Assembly (NCBI GenBank): GCA_964608735.1
Contig: CAZSPL010000155.1
Coordinates: 1-9,602 of the forward strand
Length of the DNA: 9,602 nt
Source of the DNA: CAZSPL01 sp964608735
GTDB lineage: Bacteria; JAJVIF01; JAPKYR01; CAZSPL01
Direction: 5' to 3'
Shown here: in pieces, positions 1-7,212 of the stretch
Numbering within the stretch: the stretch's first letter is position 1
Layout: every line of letters begins with the position of its first letter
Position numbers and translations under genes: made by a program
Notes under the pieces: generated by a model
The model's input: only the letters and a program-made list of their open reading frames with translations
Databases searched by the model: none
What the model was told of the DNA's origin: nothing

Positions 1-126
1 TCCTATTAATAAGGTAAATTTTTGTTGGGTATTTTCATGTGGTATAGGGGTGGAAGGCGCGGTATATCGTGGGGAGGGTGGCAGGATGAAGATCATGGGT
101 GATGAACAGAGGGAATTCATCTGGCG
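1..126. other. left flank without a supported gene
   Basis: AT-rich at the very left, then GC-rich. No reading frame shows recognisable protein features. A 46-codon ATG frame beginning at 85 on the plus strand runs straight through the antisense of the tRNA and is probably chance. A small inverted repeat (GATGAA at 101-106 with TTCATC at 116-121) is visible but weak. The sequence CATGTGGTATAGG at 36-48 resembles the -10 region proposed before mraZ, without a convincing -35. Confidence 0.5.
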
Positions 127-168
127 AAAAGGGGCTTTATACGAAAGGCGCCCCATGCTGTGGGGCGC
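127..168 (-). terminator. probable terminator of tRNA-Val (two alternative hairpins, then TTTT)
   Basis: Read on the minus strand, the tRNA is followed after 14 nt by a perfect 8-bp hairpin (arms 161-168 and 148-155, loop 156-160). Next comes a second, mutually exclusive hairpin: 151-154 plus 144-147 pair with 135-138 plus 131-134, with a 3-nt bulge at 148-150. The second one ends directly in TTTT (complement of 127-130). The short U tract makes this a modest intrinsic terminator, but its place just after a tRNA 3' end supports the call. Confidence 0.55.
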
Positions 169-182
169 ATCCGATGCGGGTT

Positions 183-259
183 TGGTGGGCGAAGAGGGAC
201 TCGAACCCCCGACTTCTTCCTTGTAAGGGAAGCGCTCTAACCAGCTGAGCTATTCGCCC
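183..259 (-). tRNA. tRNA-Val (anticodon UAC)
   Basis: The minus strand folds as a complete 77-nt cloverleaf. The acceptor stem is GGGCGAA paired with TTCGCCC; the D stem is GCTC/GAGC. The anticodon stem CTTCC/GGAAG encloses the loop CTTACAA, so the anticodon is TAC, reading the valine codon GUA. The T arm has the TTCGAGT loop, and the gene ends in discriminator A plus an encoded CCA (183-185). It is transcribed away from mraZ. I see no sign of an integrated element at its 3' end, but only 182 bp of flank are visible. Confidence 0.97.
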
Positions 260-282
260 CCATGCTATATTTTTGTTGACCT

Positions 283-311
283 ATTATACAAAAATACACT
301 TGATTTAAAAA
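283..311 (-). promoter_or_regulatory. promoter candidate for tRNA-Val
   Basis: On the minus strand a perfect TATAAT lies at 288-283, with transcription expected to start near 276, about 17 nt before the tRNA 5' end. The -35 match is poor: TTTTTA at 311-306 with a 17-bp spacer, inside an A/T run that could act as an UP-type element. The call rests mainly on the perfect -10 at the right distance. Confidence 0.5.
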
Positions 312-337
312 ATGTTTAATCTTTTCCCGGTTTTTTC

Positions 338-367
338 TTGCACGGCATGACATGTTGATGGTATAGG
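338..367 (+). promoter_or_regulatory. weak promoter candidate for the mraZ operon
   Basis: TTGCAC (338-343) and TATAGG (362-367) are 18 bp apart, in an AT-rich region, about 97 nt before the chosen mraZ start. Each hexamer matches the sigma70 consensus only partly. A second weak option is TTGTAC (368-373) with TTTAAT (392-397). I find no tandem TGGG-type MraZ box between 260 and 464, so MraZ autoregulation is not evident here. Confidence 0.3.
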
Positions 368-464
368 TTGTACTGCAATGTCCTTTAAATATTTAATATT
401 GTTTTAATTATCGAGATTTTTGTTCCAGCTTGTCCTTGTTTGTACTTTCTACGATGCGCTGCTA

Positions 465-929
465 ATGACGAAAACTGAGACACAACCGACCGGAAACTTC
501 ACCTTCTTCACAGCATATTTCGATGTCGCCATCGATCCAAGCAACCGTATTGTAATACCAGCGCACTATGTTAAGCAAGGGCTTACGGAAGAATGTTACA
601 TCGTTGAACAACTTTCCGGCCAGTATAAATTTTTGAGCATTTTCACGGCTGACACTTTCTCACGCTACTCGGACCGCTATCTTTCGAGGGGCGAAGGTAC
701 TGAGGAAGATTTCCGCGACCGCAAGCGGAGTTTCTTCGCGGCGGTGAAGCATCAGAACCTGAACGCGACAAAACCGCGCATAACGCTTGACGACGCGATG
801 CGCGAGCACCTCTCGATAGTCAAGCCCGAAACCGCGCTTGCAATCGTCGGGGTAGGGGATTCGCTCGAATTGTGGAGGCTTGACGACTACAACGCTTGGC
901 GGCGTTCCGAGCGGGCGAGGGCGGGTTGA
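465..929 (+). CDS. mraZ: transcriptional regulator MraZ (divergent)
   Basis: MraZ is a small DNA-binding protein with two SpoVT/AbrB-like domains, usually the first gene of the dcw cluster and often its repressor. From the ATG at 465 it is 154 aa, a normal length. Domain 1 shows the hallmark IDPSNRIVIPAHY (residues 23-35), matching the family's D-x-K/N-GR-x-x-x-P pattern. Domain 2 (about 95-146) keeps the C-terminal VGVGDSLELW signature (128-137), but the second D-x-x-GR-hydrophobic motif is degraded to ATKPRITLDD. The frame is open upstream to a TTG at 420; that extension looks unlike MraZ, so I chose the ATG. Neither start has a clear Shine-Dalgarno sequence. The 5' third of the gene is visibly less GC-rich than the genes that follow. 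Its stop overlaps the rsmH start by 1 bp. Identity is well supported; the exact start is less so. Confidence 0.88.
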   Translation: MTKTETQPTGNFTFFTAYFDVAIDPSNRIVIPAHYVKQGLTEECYIVEQLSGQYKFLSIFTADTFSRYSDRYLSRGEGTEEDFRDRKRSFFAAVKHQNLNATKPRITLDDAMREHLSIVKPETALAIVGVGDSLELWRLDDYNAWRRSERARAG

Positions 930-1888
930 TGTCGGAGCCGGGCGGCGGCCTGCATCACGTACCGGTGATGGTCCAACGGGTCAACGAGCTGCTCGGACTG
1001 AAGAGGGGGATGAAGGTTCTCGAAGGGTACATGGGGCTTGGCGGACATTCGAATGGGTTCCTTGAAATTTTAAAATCCGATGGCCATCTTTACGGGTTCG
1101 AGATAGACCCGAGGGTGGCGGAAGCAGCAAGGCGGAGGCTGAGCGATTACGAGGGAAGCTTCACCATTTTCGTCGCCAACTGCAGGGACTTCGATGAATA
1201 CCTGAGGCGCGCGGAAGTGGAGCACATCGATGCCGGGTTCTTCGATCTCGGTATCGGTTACTACCACCTGGGCGATGGATACGGGATGGCTTTAAAGAAA
1301 GAGCTTCCCATCGATTTCAGGCTTTCACCGTCGCTCCATATCCCGAGCGGCTCGGAGCTTATCGAGCTTGCAATCGAGCCGGAAGTCAGGAAATTGATAG
1401 CCGATGCCGGGGAGAAGCGCTTCGCGGGAAGGATTGCCCGGGCGATAGTCCGGAGCAGGCCGATCTGCACCACGGGAGTCCTTGCGAGGATAATCGAGGA
1501 TGCGGTGCCGCGGAAGTTCCATAAGCCGGGGGTTTCGCCGGCCCAGAGGATCTTCTCGCACCTGCGTTCCGTGGTGAACGACGAAACCGGGGCTCTCACG
1601 GAGATGATGTCGAAGCTGACATATTGGCTGAAGCCCGGGGGATGCGCGGTTTTCCTCTGCTACACATCGGATGAGCTGTCGCAGGTGCGCAAGTATTTGA
1701 AGGGAACGGGATGCACATGTCCTCCCGGATTTCCCAAGTGCATCTGCGGGAAAAATTACGGATATCGAATTCTTGCCGACGGGGAGCGAGCGTCAGAGGA
1801 GGAGATCGAAGGGAATCCATCGGCGAGAAGCGCGAGGCTTATAGCGGGCGAATTGCGATACGGACCGGCGGAGGGTCCAGCGGGGTGA
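929..1888 (+). CDS. rsmH: 16S rRNA (cytosine(1402)-N4)-methyltransferase RsmH, divergent
   Basis: RsmH (MraW) uses SAM to methylate N4 of C1402 in the 16S rRNA decoding site. The 319-aa protein is of normal length. Recognisable family blocks are HVPVM (10-14), GLGGHS (36-41), FDLG (105-108), GEKRFAGRIARAIV (161-174), the PAQRIF...LR..VND block (204-218), LKPGG (234-238), CTCPPGFPKCICG (262-274) and NPSARSARL (296-304). Several near-invariant positions differ: motif I reads EGYMGLGGH rather than D-x-T-x-GRGGH; the SSPQLD-ERGFSF stretch is replaced by GYYHLGDGYGMAL; PLDMRMD is PIDFRLS; and the SFHSLEDR block is LCYTSDELS. The ATG at 929 overlaps the mraZ stop (TGATG) and has GAGGG at 917-921 with a 7-nt spacer. 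A TTG at 896 is possible but would extend past the conserved N terminus. Orthology is supported by motifs plus position; activity on C1402 is inferred. Confidence 0.9.
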   Translation: MSEPGGGLHHVPVMVQRVNELLGLKRGMKVLEGYMGLGGHSNGFLEILKSDGHLYGFEIDPRVAEAARRRLSDYEGSFTIFVANCRDFDEYLRRAEVEHIDAGFFDLGIGYYHLGDGYGMALKKELPIDFRLSPSLHIPSGSELIELAIEPEVRKLIADAGEKRFAGRIARAIVRSRPICTTGVLARIIEDAVPRKFHKPGVSPAQRIFSHLRSVVNDETGALTEMMSKLTYWLKPGGCAVFLCYTSDELSQVRKYLKGTGCTCPPGFPKCICGKNYGYRILADGERASEEEIEGNPSARSARLIAGELRYGPAEGPAG

Positions 1889-2280
1889 TCGGAATGGGTT
1901 TGGCAGCACGAAAGACAGTATACGAAGAACAATATGATGCTATTACAGTACCCGTAGAGGGCGCATTACGTGCGCCATACGGGCGCGCGGACATTTTCCC
2001 ACGTACGGAGATCATGCTCCCGAGGTGGCGTACCACGCTCGGGGAACGGCTTGACGCTTTGTCATTCAGGGCAAGGCGGTGCCTGGCATGCATGCTCGCG
2101 ATAGGGATCCTGGGCTCCGTCTGCGCGGCATCGCAGTTGTGGTCGTCATATTCCAAATCAAGCCTCGAGGAGACAAGGACGTCGCTTCGCTCGATGGAAG
2201 GTCGGCTTAGCGAGGTGAACTCCATAACCTTGCCGTTGACGGGAGTTGAATTCACGCGGGACCCGGGAGAGAGAGATTGA
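1885..2280 (+). CDS. ftsL: FtsL-like single-pass division protein
   Basis: Small membrane protein of 131 aa from a GTG at 1885. That start overlaps the rsmH stop by 4 bp (GTGA) and has GGAGGG at 1870-1875 with a 9-nt spacer; an ATG at 1894 is the alternative. The layout is a long charged N-terminal tail (about 1-60), one membrane segment (about 66-86, CLACMLAIGILGSVCAASQLW) and a short periplasmic segment of about 45 residues. Its first part (SLEETRTSLRSMEGRLSEV) could form a short coiled coil. That is the FtsL topology, and the position between rsmH and ftsI is the classic ftsL slot. FtsL partners FtsB and FtsQ and helps activate FtsW-FtsI at the septum. Sequence conservation in this family is very low, so the name rests on topology and synteny. 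The periplasmic part is shorter, and the cytoplasmic tail longer, than in E. coli FtsL. Its stop overlaps the ftsI start. Confidence 0.7.
   Translation: MIGMGLAARKTVYEEQYDAITVPVEGALRAPYGRADIFPRTEIMLPRWRTTLGERLDALSFRARRCLACMLAIGILGSVCAASQLWSSYSKSSLEETRTSLRSMEGRLSEVNSITLPLTGVEFTRDPGERD
1951..1983 (+). promoter_or_regulatory. strong 12-bp hairpin inside the 5' part of ftsL
   Basis: Nested perfect inverted repeats: CCCGTA (1951-1956) pairs with TACGGG (1978-1983), and GGCGCA (1960-1965) pairs with TGCGCC (1971-1976) around a 5-nt loop. They are separated by a 3x1 internal loop. It lies in codons encoding the cytoplasmic tail of the FtsL-like protein, about 66 nt after its start. The structure is plain in the sequence; any regulatory role is inference. 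Confidence 0.4.
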
Positions 2281-4070
2281 AGAGAGGCTACAGGACAAAG
2301 GCTGATTGGTGGCTTTTCCGGCATCGGGGAAGCATGGTGCTTTTGTTTTTCGTCGGGTTCTTCATCTGCATGCCGGTAGCGCTTGCAGTAAGGCAGATAC
2401 AATACGGCACGGGCGGGGACGATGGTTATCTTGGGCGCGAAGTGAATGACCCCATCCCAGCGAAGCGGGGCTGCATCCTCGATCGTAACGGCAGGCAGCT
2501 TGCCGGATGCGCGGCGCGGTACGAGATATTCGCGAATCCGAGTGCGATGCGCGAAGAGGGAACGGATGTCGAGAAGGCCGCGCAGATCATGGGGGCTATC
2601 CTCGGCGAAGAAACATCGCGGGTTTTCATCGACCTGACCCGGGATTCGCACCGCGTTGTCCTGTGCGACTCATCGTCGCCGGAGCAGCGCGACGAGCTGA
2701 TGGAGTTCAAGCTCAAGGAAGAGACGAAATATATACTTCAAGAGATCGGCATCGAGAGACTGTATGAGCGCGTATATCCGGGCAGGGGAGTACCGGGCAA
2801 TGTGCTGGGATGGGTGCGTCGCGAGGAAGGCTCGCTGGTTGGTGTCGACGGCCTGGAGCTTACGTTTGATTACATGCTTCGAGGCCACGACGGATTGCGC
2901 ACCGGCGTACGCGGGCTGAATGGTTCGCCACTCGATACGAGTTACCGCGTCGTCGAGGAACCGGTTGACGGGAATGATATCCTGCTGACCATCGACCGGG
3001 ATATCCAGGTGATAGCTTATGAGCGGCTTTCGCACTGGATGCAGAAGACCGGCGGTCTGCGCGGCGCCGCGCTCGTGGTGGAAGCGGGGAGCGGCGATTT
3101 GCTCGCCATCGCGCAGTATCCCTGCATCGACCCATATAATTATGATGAATGCGTTGATAATACGACAGCCCGTAAGGATTTCGCATGCCGCTCGGTATAC
3201 GAGCCCGGCAGCGTCGGCAAGGCGTTTGCAGCCGCGATGGGAATCAGCGAGGGGCTCATCAAGCCGGAGACGACGTTTTTCGTCGACCATGCGCCGATAT
3301 ATATAGACAATTATCCTGTAGGAGAATATCACACGATATGGCCGAATCCCGGGCGGCGCAGCCTTACGGAGATAATCGTGAAGTCATCCAATGTCGGCAT
3401 GAGCCGCGTTGGGCTTGCGCTCAAGGGTGAGGTAGTTGTAAAGGCGCTGCACCAGTTCGGCATGGCATCACAGCCGGACCTCGGCCTGCTCGGCATGCCG
3501 AAGGCTATCGTCCCTGAAAAGGATAAGCATCCATGCGGCATTGAAACCGCGAACATGAGCTTCGGGCAGGGCTATGCCGCAACGCCGGCGCAGATCGCGC
3601 TCGCATTCAACGTGTTCGCATCGGATGGATGGTTTCATCCCGGCAGGCTTGTGTACGGCGTGAGGGATACGGCGAGCGGCACGCTTCGAACCGTGGAGAT
3701 CCCGGTGCCGCGTTTGGCGATAACGGAAGAATCGTGCGAACAGATGGTGGAGATACTGCATCGAGTTACATCCAGCGAGGGTACCGGCAAGAATGCGGTT
3801 CCCGCAGGCTGGGAAATCGCGGGCAAGACCGGGACGGCGCAGGTGCCGTCACCCGACGGCGGCTACTATTCGGAGCATGAGGGCTACTACATGGTCAGCT
3901 TCGCGGGATTCGGTCCTCTGCCCGAACCAAAATATACGATCCTCGTTGTGATTGAAAAACCGAGAGGCGGGAAGCAATACGACTCGGGCGGCAAGTGCGC
4001 TGCGCCGTGTTTCAAGGAAATCTTCTCCGCTCTCATGGACCTTGACAGCAAACGCGCCGATGGTGAGTGA
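2277..4070 (+). CDS. ftsI: septal class B penicillin-binding protein FtsI (PBP3-type transpeptidase)
   Basis: Cross-links peptidoglycan at the division septum; anchored in the inner membrane with a periplasmic catalytic domain. The 597-aa protein has a short cytoplasmic N terminus, one membrane helix (about 19-38), the PBP dimerisation domain beginning at the RGCILDRNG signature (64-72), and a transpeptidase domain from about 240. All three active-site motifs are present: SxxK as SVGK with catalytic Ser312 and Lys315 (after YEPG), SxN as SSN (370-372), and KTG (517-519, in GKTGTA). The MSFGQG block before the second half of the domain is also conserved. There is no C-terminal PASTA domain, so it is FtsI-like rather than SpoVD/Pbp2x-like. 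The start is TTG at 2277, overlapping the ftsL stop (TTGA), with GGGAGAG at 2265-2271; the next in-frame Met is inside the membrane helix. Co-translation with ftsL fits their joint action. Confidence 0.95.
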   Translation: MKRGYRTKADWWLFRHRGSMVLLFFVGFFICMPVALAVRQIQYGTGGDDGYLGREVNDPIPAKRGCILDRNGRQLAGCAARYEIFANPSAMREEGTDVEKAAQIMGAILGEETSRVFIDLTRDSHRVVLCDSSSPEQRDELMEFKLKEETKYILQEIGIERLYERVYPGRGVPGNVLGWVRREEGSLVGVDGLELTFDYMLRGHDGLRTGVRGLNGSPLDTSYRVVEEPVDGNDILLTIDRDIQVIAYERLSHWMQKTGGLRGAALVVEAGSGDLLAIAQYPCIDPYNYDECVDNTTARKDFACRSVYEPGSVGKAFAAAMGISEGLIKPETTFFVDHAPIYIDNYPVGEYHTIWPNPGRRSLTEIIVKSSNVGMSRVGLALKGEVVVKALHQFGMASQPDLGLLGMPKAIVPEKDKHPCGIETANMSFGQGYAATPAQIALAFNVFASDGWFHPGRLVYGVRDTASGTLRTVEIPVPRLAITEESCEQMVEILHRVTSSEGTGKNAVPAGWEIAGKTGTAQVPSPDGGYYSEHEGYYMVSFAGFGPLPEPKYTILVVIEKPRGGKQYDSGGKCAAPCFKEIFSALMDLDSKRADGE

Positions 4071-4337
4071 ATCAACCAAAGGCGTAGAAGCGAAAAAGCT
4101 TCGAGATGATTTGCATTCAAACTGTGTATCAGGGAACGGGCGGTGGCCCAACGTTCTCCCCGGCCCTGGACGGAAAGCCGCCGCCCCAACCCCTTGACAC
4201 GGTTTGAGAGATAGAGACGGCATTTGTCAGGCAGGGCATCCCCGTTGACCGAATTATTCTGAAAGGCATTCATGTTTCGGGCCGATATTTAGGAGCAGCT
4301 TGTGGACGGGCGAGAGGAGGGTTAACGGGATTTCGCT
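4071..4337 (+). other. 267-bp gap between ftsI and murE, GC-rich with possible RNA structure
   Basis: No convincing gene. A 45-codon ATG frame (4060-4197) has no Shine-Dalgarno sequence and no recognisable features. GGGCGGTGG (4138-4146) can pair with CCGCCGCCC (4178-4186), nine pairs including one G-U. Alternatively GGGC/GCCC (4138-4141 with 4146-4149) forms a local hairpin. No U tract follows, so it is not a standard intrinsic terminator. A perfect -35 hexamer TTGACA lies at 4194-4199, but there is no good -10 at 16-18 bp. TTGACC (4245-4250) with ATTCAT (4268-4273) is a weak promoter option. AGGAGG at 4315-4320 is 17 nt from the murE ATG. Confidence 0.45.
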
Positions 4338-5834
4338 ATGGCTGTTGAGTTGTCAGTACTTCTGGATAATCTTGACGTAGTAGGGCTGGACATTAATTTC
4401 CCCACTACCATAACCGGCTTCACGAATGATTCCCGTTTATTGAAGCGGGGGGATATCTTTGTCGCGGTCGCGGGTACCGAGCTCGCGGGAAGCGATTATC
4501 TCCCGGAGGCTCAGCAGAAGGGAGCCATCGGTGCGATAGTCGATGATTCGCTCATTGTTCCCGCGGGAGTAACGATACCGATACTTCGCGTGGGCAATGC
4601 ACGCGAGGCGCTTTCATTCATAGCGCGGGAATTTTACGGCAATCCGTCGGAGAAGCTCCTGGTGGATGCATTCATCGGCACCAAGGGCAAGACCACATCG
4701 ACATACATGGCCCAATCGGTATGCGCGGCGGGATTCGGCGCGAACAGGACGGGAGTAATCGGCACGCTCGGCGCGCACGGGGGAGGGGTCGATGAAACGA
4801 CGGGGTTGACCACGCCCGAATCGGTCAATCTTCAGCGGATACTCGCTCAGTTCGTCAAGCGCGACGTAGTGCAGGTCTCGGTCGAATATACGGCGCATGC
4901 GATAGTGCTTCGAAGAGGGATGCACGTGAAGTTTGCATCGGGGGTCTTCGTTTCGTTCTCCCAGGACCACCTCGACTTCTTCGGGAACATGGATGATTAC
5001 CTTGAGGCGAAGGTGGCGTTTTTTCGCGAGCGTGCCGATGATGAGAATTTTCGCGCGGTAGTGAATATAGACGAGCCGGTGGCGGCGGTTTTTCTCGAAG
5101 CGATGGGGGAGGATGCAATCACATTCGGGATGGGCGAAAGGGGTGACCTGAGGGCGGAGAATGTGCGGGTCGACAAGGGGCTGACGTCGTTCGACCTCGC
5201 GTACGATGGTTCGCGCGTGTCGCTGTCGCTCGATGTGGTGGGGCGGTACAACGTATCCAACGCCCTTGCGGCTGCGGGCCTCGGGATTAGGCATGGGATC
5301 GGGCTTGAAAAAATCGCGAAGGGGCTGATGGATTTCACACCGGTGCCCGGACGCATGGAATCGATTCGCGAAGGGCAGGCGTTCGAAGTCCTCGTCGATT
5401 ACGCGCATTCGCCGGAGAGTGTGCGGGTTGTTCTCGAAGCCATCTCCGGGCTCGGTTTCAAGAGGAAGATAGCCGTGATGGGTGCGGGCGGAGACCGTGA
5501 CCGGAGCAAGCGTCCCATCATCGGGCGGGAATTGATGAGCGCGGCGGATGTCGTGATAGTCACATCGGACAATCCACGCTCGGAAGACCCGTCATCGATT
5601 ATAGAAGCGATACTTGCCGGTGTAAGGGAAGTTTCAGGCGGGGAGCATTTCGCGGAGCCGGACAGGGCGAAGGCGATCCGCATGGCTTTAGAGGGGGCTT
5701 GTGAAGGGGATGTCGTGATGATACTCGGCAAGGGAGCGGAAGACTACCAGGAAATCGCGGGCGTGCGGCACCCGTTCGACGACAGGGAAGTGTGCCGCGC
5801 GATCCTAAGGGAGATGCTGGATTCGTGCAGGTAA
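4338..5834 (+). CDS. murE: UDP-MurNAc-L-Ala-D-Glu:meso-diaminopimelate ligase MurE
   Basis: Cytoplasmic ATP-dependent ligase that adds the third peptide residue to UDP-MurNAc-dipeptide. 498 aa, normal length. Domain 1 (about 1-105) shows the TNDSRLLKRGDIFVA signature (29-43). The central ATPase domain has the P-loop GTKGKTT (114-120), TTPES (158-162), E183/H187 of the MEVSSHA block, SQDHLDFFG (208-216) and the lysine expected to be carbamylated, K225. The C-terminal domain has VDYAHSPES (353-361), GAGGDRDRSKRP (382-393) and DNPRSEDP (411-418). DNPR is the known signature for meso-DAP rather than lysine, so the product is probably the mDAP tripeptide. Oddities: Lys replaces the usual Asn in GTNGKT, VEYTAHA replaces MEVSSHA, and GKGAEDYQ replaces GKGHEDYQ. 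An in-frame TAA at 4323 limits the start; the ATG at 4338 has only a weak GGGA (4327-4330), with a better AGGAGG 17 nt away. Its end overlaps murF. Confidence 0.95.
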   Translation: MAVELSVLLDNLDVVGLDINFPTTITGFTNDSRLLKRGDIFVAVAGTELAGSDYLPEAQQKGAIGAIVDDSLIVPAGVTIPILRVGNAREALSFIAREFYGNPSEKLLVDAFIGTKGKTTSTYMAQSVCAAGFGANRTGVIGTLGAHGGGVDETTGLTTPESVNLQRILAQFVKRDVVQVSVEYTAHAIVLRRGMHVKFASGVFVSFSQDHLDFFGNMDDYLEAKVAFFRERADDENFRAVVNIDEPVAAVFLEAMGEDAITFGMGERGDLRAENVRVDKGLTSFDLAYDGSRVSLSLDVVGRYNVSNALAAAGLGIRHGIGLEKIAKGLMDFTPVPGRMESIREGQAFEVLVDYAHSPESVRVVLEAISGLGFKRKIAVMGAGGDRDRSKRPIIGRELMSAADVVIVTSDNPRSEDPSSIIEAILAGVREVSGGEHFAEPDRAKAIRMALEGACEGDVVMILGKGAEDYQEIAGVRHPFDDREVCRAILREMLDSCR

Positions 5835-7207
5835 GCCTTGGCGACATAGCGCGCGTCACGGGCGGACATATATTGTCCGGTGATGAGTCCACCGTGTTTA
5901 CATCGTTTCATCATCACAGCAACGATGCGTCGCCGGGCTCGTTATACATCGCGCTCAAGGGGGAGCGGGTCGACGGGCATGATTTTGTAAAAGCTTGTTA
6001 TGACAAAGGATGCCGGGGCGTGTTGATTACCGACGCCTCGGCATTTGAAAGGATAAAGGATGAAGTTCCCGGGATGGCGGCGGTGGTGGTGAGCGATCCG
6101 GTCGATGCGCTGTCTAAGCTGGGCCGGGAAGTGATACGGCGGATAGGTCCGAAGATTGTCGGGATAACCGGCTCGGTCGGGAAGACATCGACCAAGGAGA
6201 TGACGGCGGCGATACTTTCGAAGCAATACAGAACGGGCTTTTCACCGGGGAATCTGAATACCGAGATCGGGATGCCGGTGGCGCTTCTGAATATGCGCGG
6301 CGGCGAGGAAATCATCGTGCTCGAAATGGCGACGCGCGGCATCGGGCAGATAACGCATCTATGTTCCATCGCGCATCCGGATGTAGCAATAATCACGGGT
6401 ATCGGGCATTCCCACATCGAATGCTTCGGGAGCCTCGACGGCATACGGAAGGCGAAGCTTGAAATCGTCGAGGGGATGTCGGGCGAGGGAGCGGCGGTTA
6501 TTTTCGGTGATGACAAATCGCTGGTGGAAATGGCGAGTCATACCGGACGCGAAATGGTACTTTTCGGCGAATCGGAAGATTGTGAATACAGGCTCGCGAA
6601 TATTGCCATAACTCCGGAAGGGGTCAATTTCAGGCTCATTATTGGTGAGGACGGATACCCGGTATCGATAAAGCATGGGTCGAGAGGGGATGCGTTTAAT
6701 TTCATCGCCGCGACGGCAGCGGCAGACGCGCTTGGAGTGCCGGTTACGAATGCGGTTGCGTCGGCGAATGCGGTCAGGACAACCGGGATGCGGCTTCGAC
6801 GTGAGACTGGTCCGCGCGGAAGCCTGATGATAGTGGATTGCTACAACGCGAACCCGGAGTCGATGCGTAACGCCATCGAACTCGCGCTGGCGAATCATCG
6901 TCCGGGGGGGCGGGTTATAGCGGTACTCGGGGATATGCTCGAACTTGGCGCGATGTCCGGCGCGGAGCACAGGTCGCTTGGAGAATTCATCGCGGGAAAG
7001 ATCGATGTCGTGCTTGCATTCGGGGAGGAGATGAGAGGGGCGCTGGAAGTGTATGAATCGAAGGGCGGGAGCGGGGTTCATTTTCAGAATCATCGGGATA
7101 TCGCCGAATGGCTCATGGATAACGCATCGGCCGTCGATGTGATACTCCTGAAAGGGAGCAGGGGAATGGCGCTGGAGAGGATATTTGAATATCTAAAAAA
7201 CGGGTAA
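5825..7207 (+). CDS. murF: UDP-MurNAc-tripeptide:D-Ala-D-Ala ligase MurF
   Basis: Adds the D-Ala-D-Ala dipeptide to finish the UDP-MurNAc-pentapeptide, following directly on MurE. From GTG 5825 it is 460 aa. Visible motifs are the P-loop GITGSVGKTS (113-122), SPGNLNTEIGMP (140-151), the LEMATRG block with E167, GIGHSHIECFGS in the DHLD-like region, the probable carbamylated lysine K211 (IRKAKLE), the DCYNANPES block (338-346), VLGDMLELG and the C-terminal LLKGSRGMALER. These are typical of MurF. The GTG at 5825 overlaps the murE end by 10 bp, has AAGGGAG at 5807-5813 with an 11-nt spacer, and starts the protein at the expected VSLGDIARVTGG N terminus. A GTG at 5792 would add 11 unneeded residues. 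Translational coupling with murE is likely. All catalytic positions I can check look intact. Confidence 0.95.
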   Translation: MQVSLGDIARVTGGHILSGDESTVFTSFHHHSNDASPGSLYIALKGERVDGHDFVKACYDKGCRGVLITDASAFERIKDEVPGMAAVVVSDPVDALSKLGREVIRRIGPKIVGITGSVGKTSTKEMTAAILSKQYRTGFSPGNLNTEIGMPVALLNMRGGEEIIVLEMATRGIGQITHLCSIAHPDVAIITGIGHSHIECFGSLDGIRKAKLEIVEGMSGEGAAVIFGDDKSLVEMASHTGREMVLFGESEDCEYRLANIAITPEGVNFRLIIGEDGYPVSIKHGSRGDAFNFIAATAAADALGVPVTNAVASANAVRTTGMRLRRETGPRGSLMIVDCYNANPESMRNAIELALANHRPGGRVIAVLGDMLELGAMSGAEHRSLGEFIAGKIDVVLAFGEEMRGALEVYESKGGSGVHFQNHRDIAEWLMDNASAVDVILLKGSRGMALERIFEYLKNG

Positions 7208-7212
7208 AAGCA

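Noticed and set aside
85..225. 46-codon ATG frame on the plus strand with GGCAGG just upstream
   Set aside because: It reads through the terminator hairpins and the antisense of the tRNA, and shows no protein features.
183..259. tRNA 3' end as an integration site
   Set aside because: No integrase gene, no repeated tRNA fragment and no mobile gene is visible in the window.
420..464. N-terminal extension of MraZ from the TTG at 420
   Set aside because: The added 15 residues do not resemble MraZ and no Shine-Dalgarno sequence precedes the TTG; the ATG at 465 gives a normal-length protein.
1839..2651. 270-codon open frame on the minus strand opposite ftsL and ftsI
   Set aside because: Antisense to two genes joined by coupled overlaps; composition rich in Arg, Pro and Ser as expected for shadow frames in GC-rich coding DNA.
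4060..4197. 45-codon frame overlapping the ftsI stop
   Set aside because: No Shine-Dalgarno sequence, low-complexity Gly/Pro/Ala end, coincides with the GC-rich paired region; best explained as chance in GC-rich DNA.
4194..4222. promoter built on the perfect TTGACA before murE
   Set aside because: No acceptable -10 hexamer at 16-18 bp spacing; the nearest GATAGA is only 10 bp away.
4614..5408. 264-codon open frame on the minus strand opposite murE
   Set aside because: Shadow of murE; no domain and no supporting start signal.
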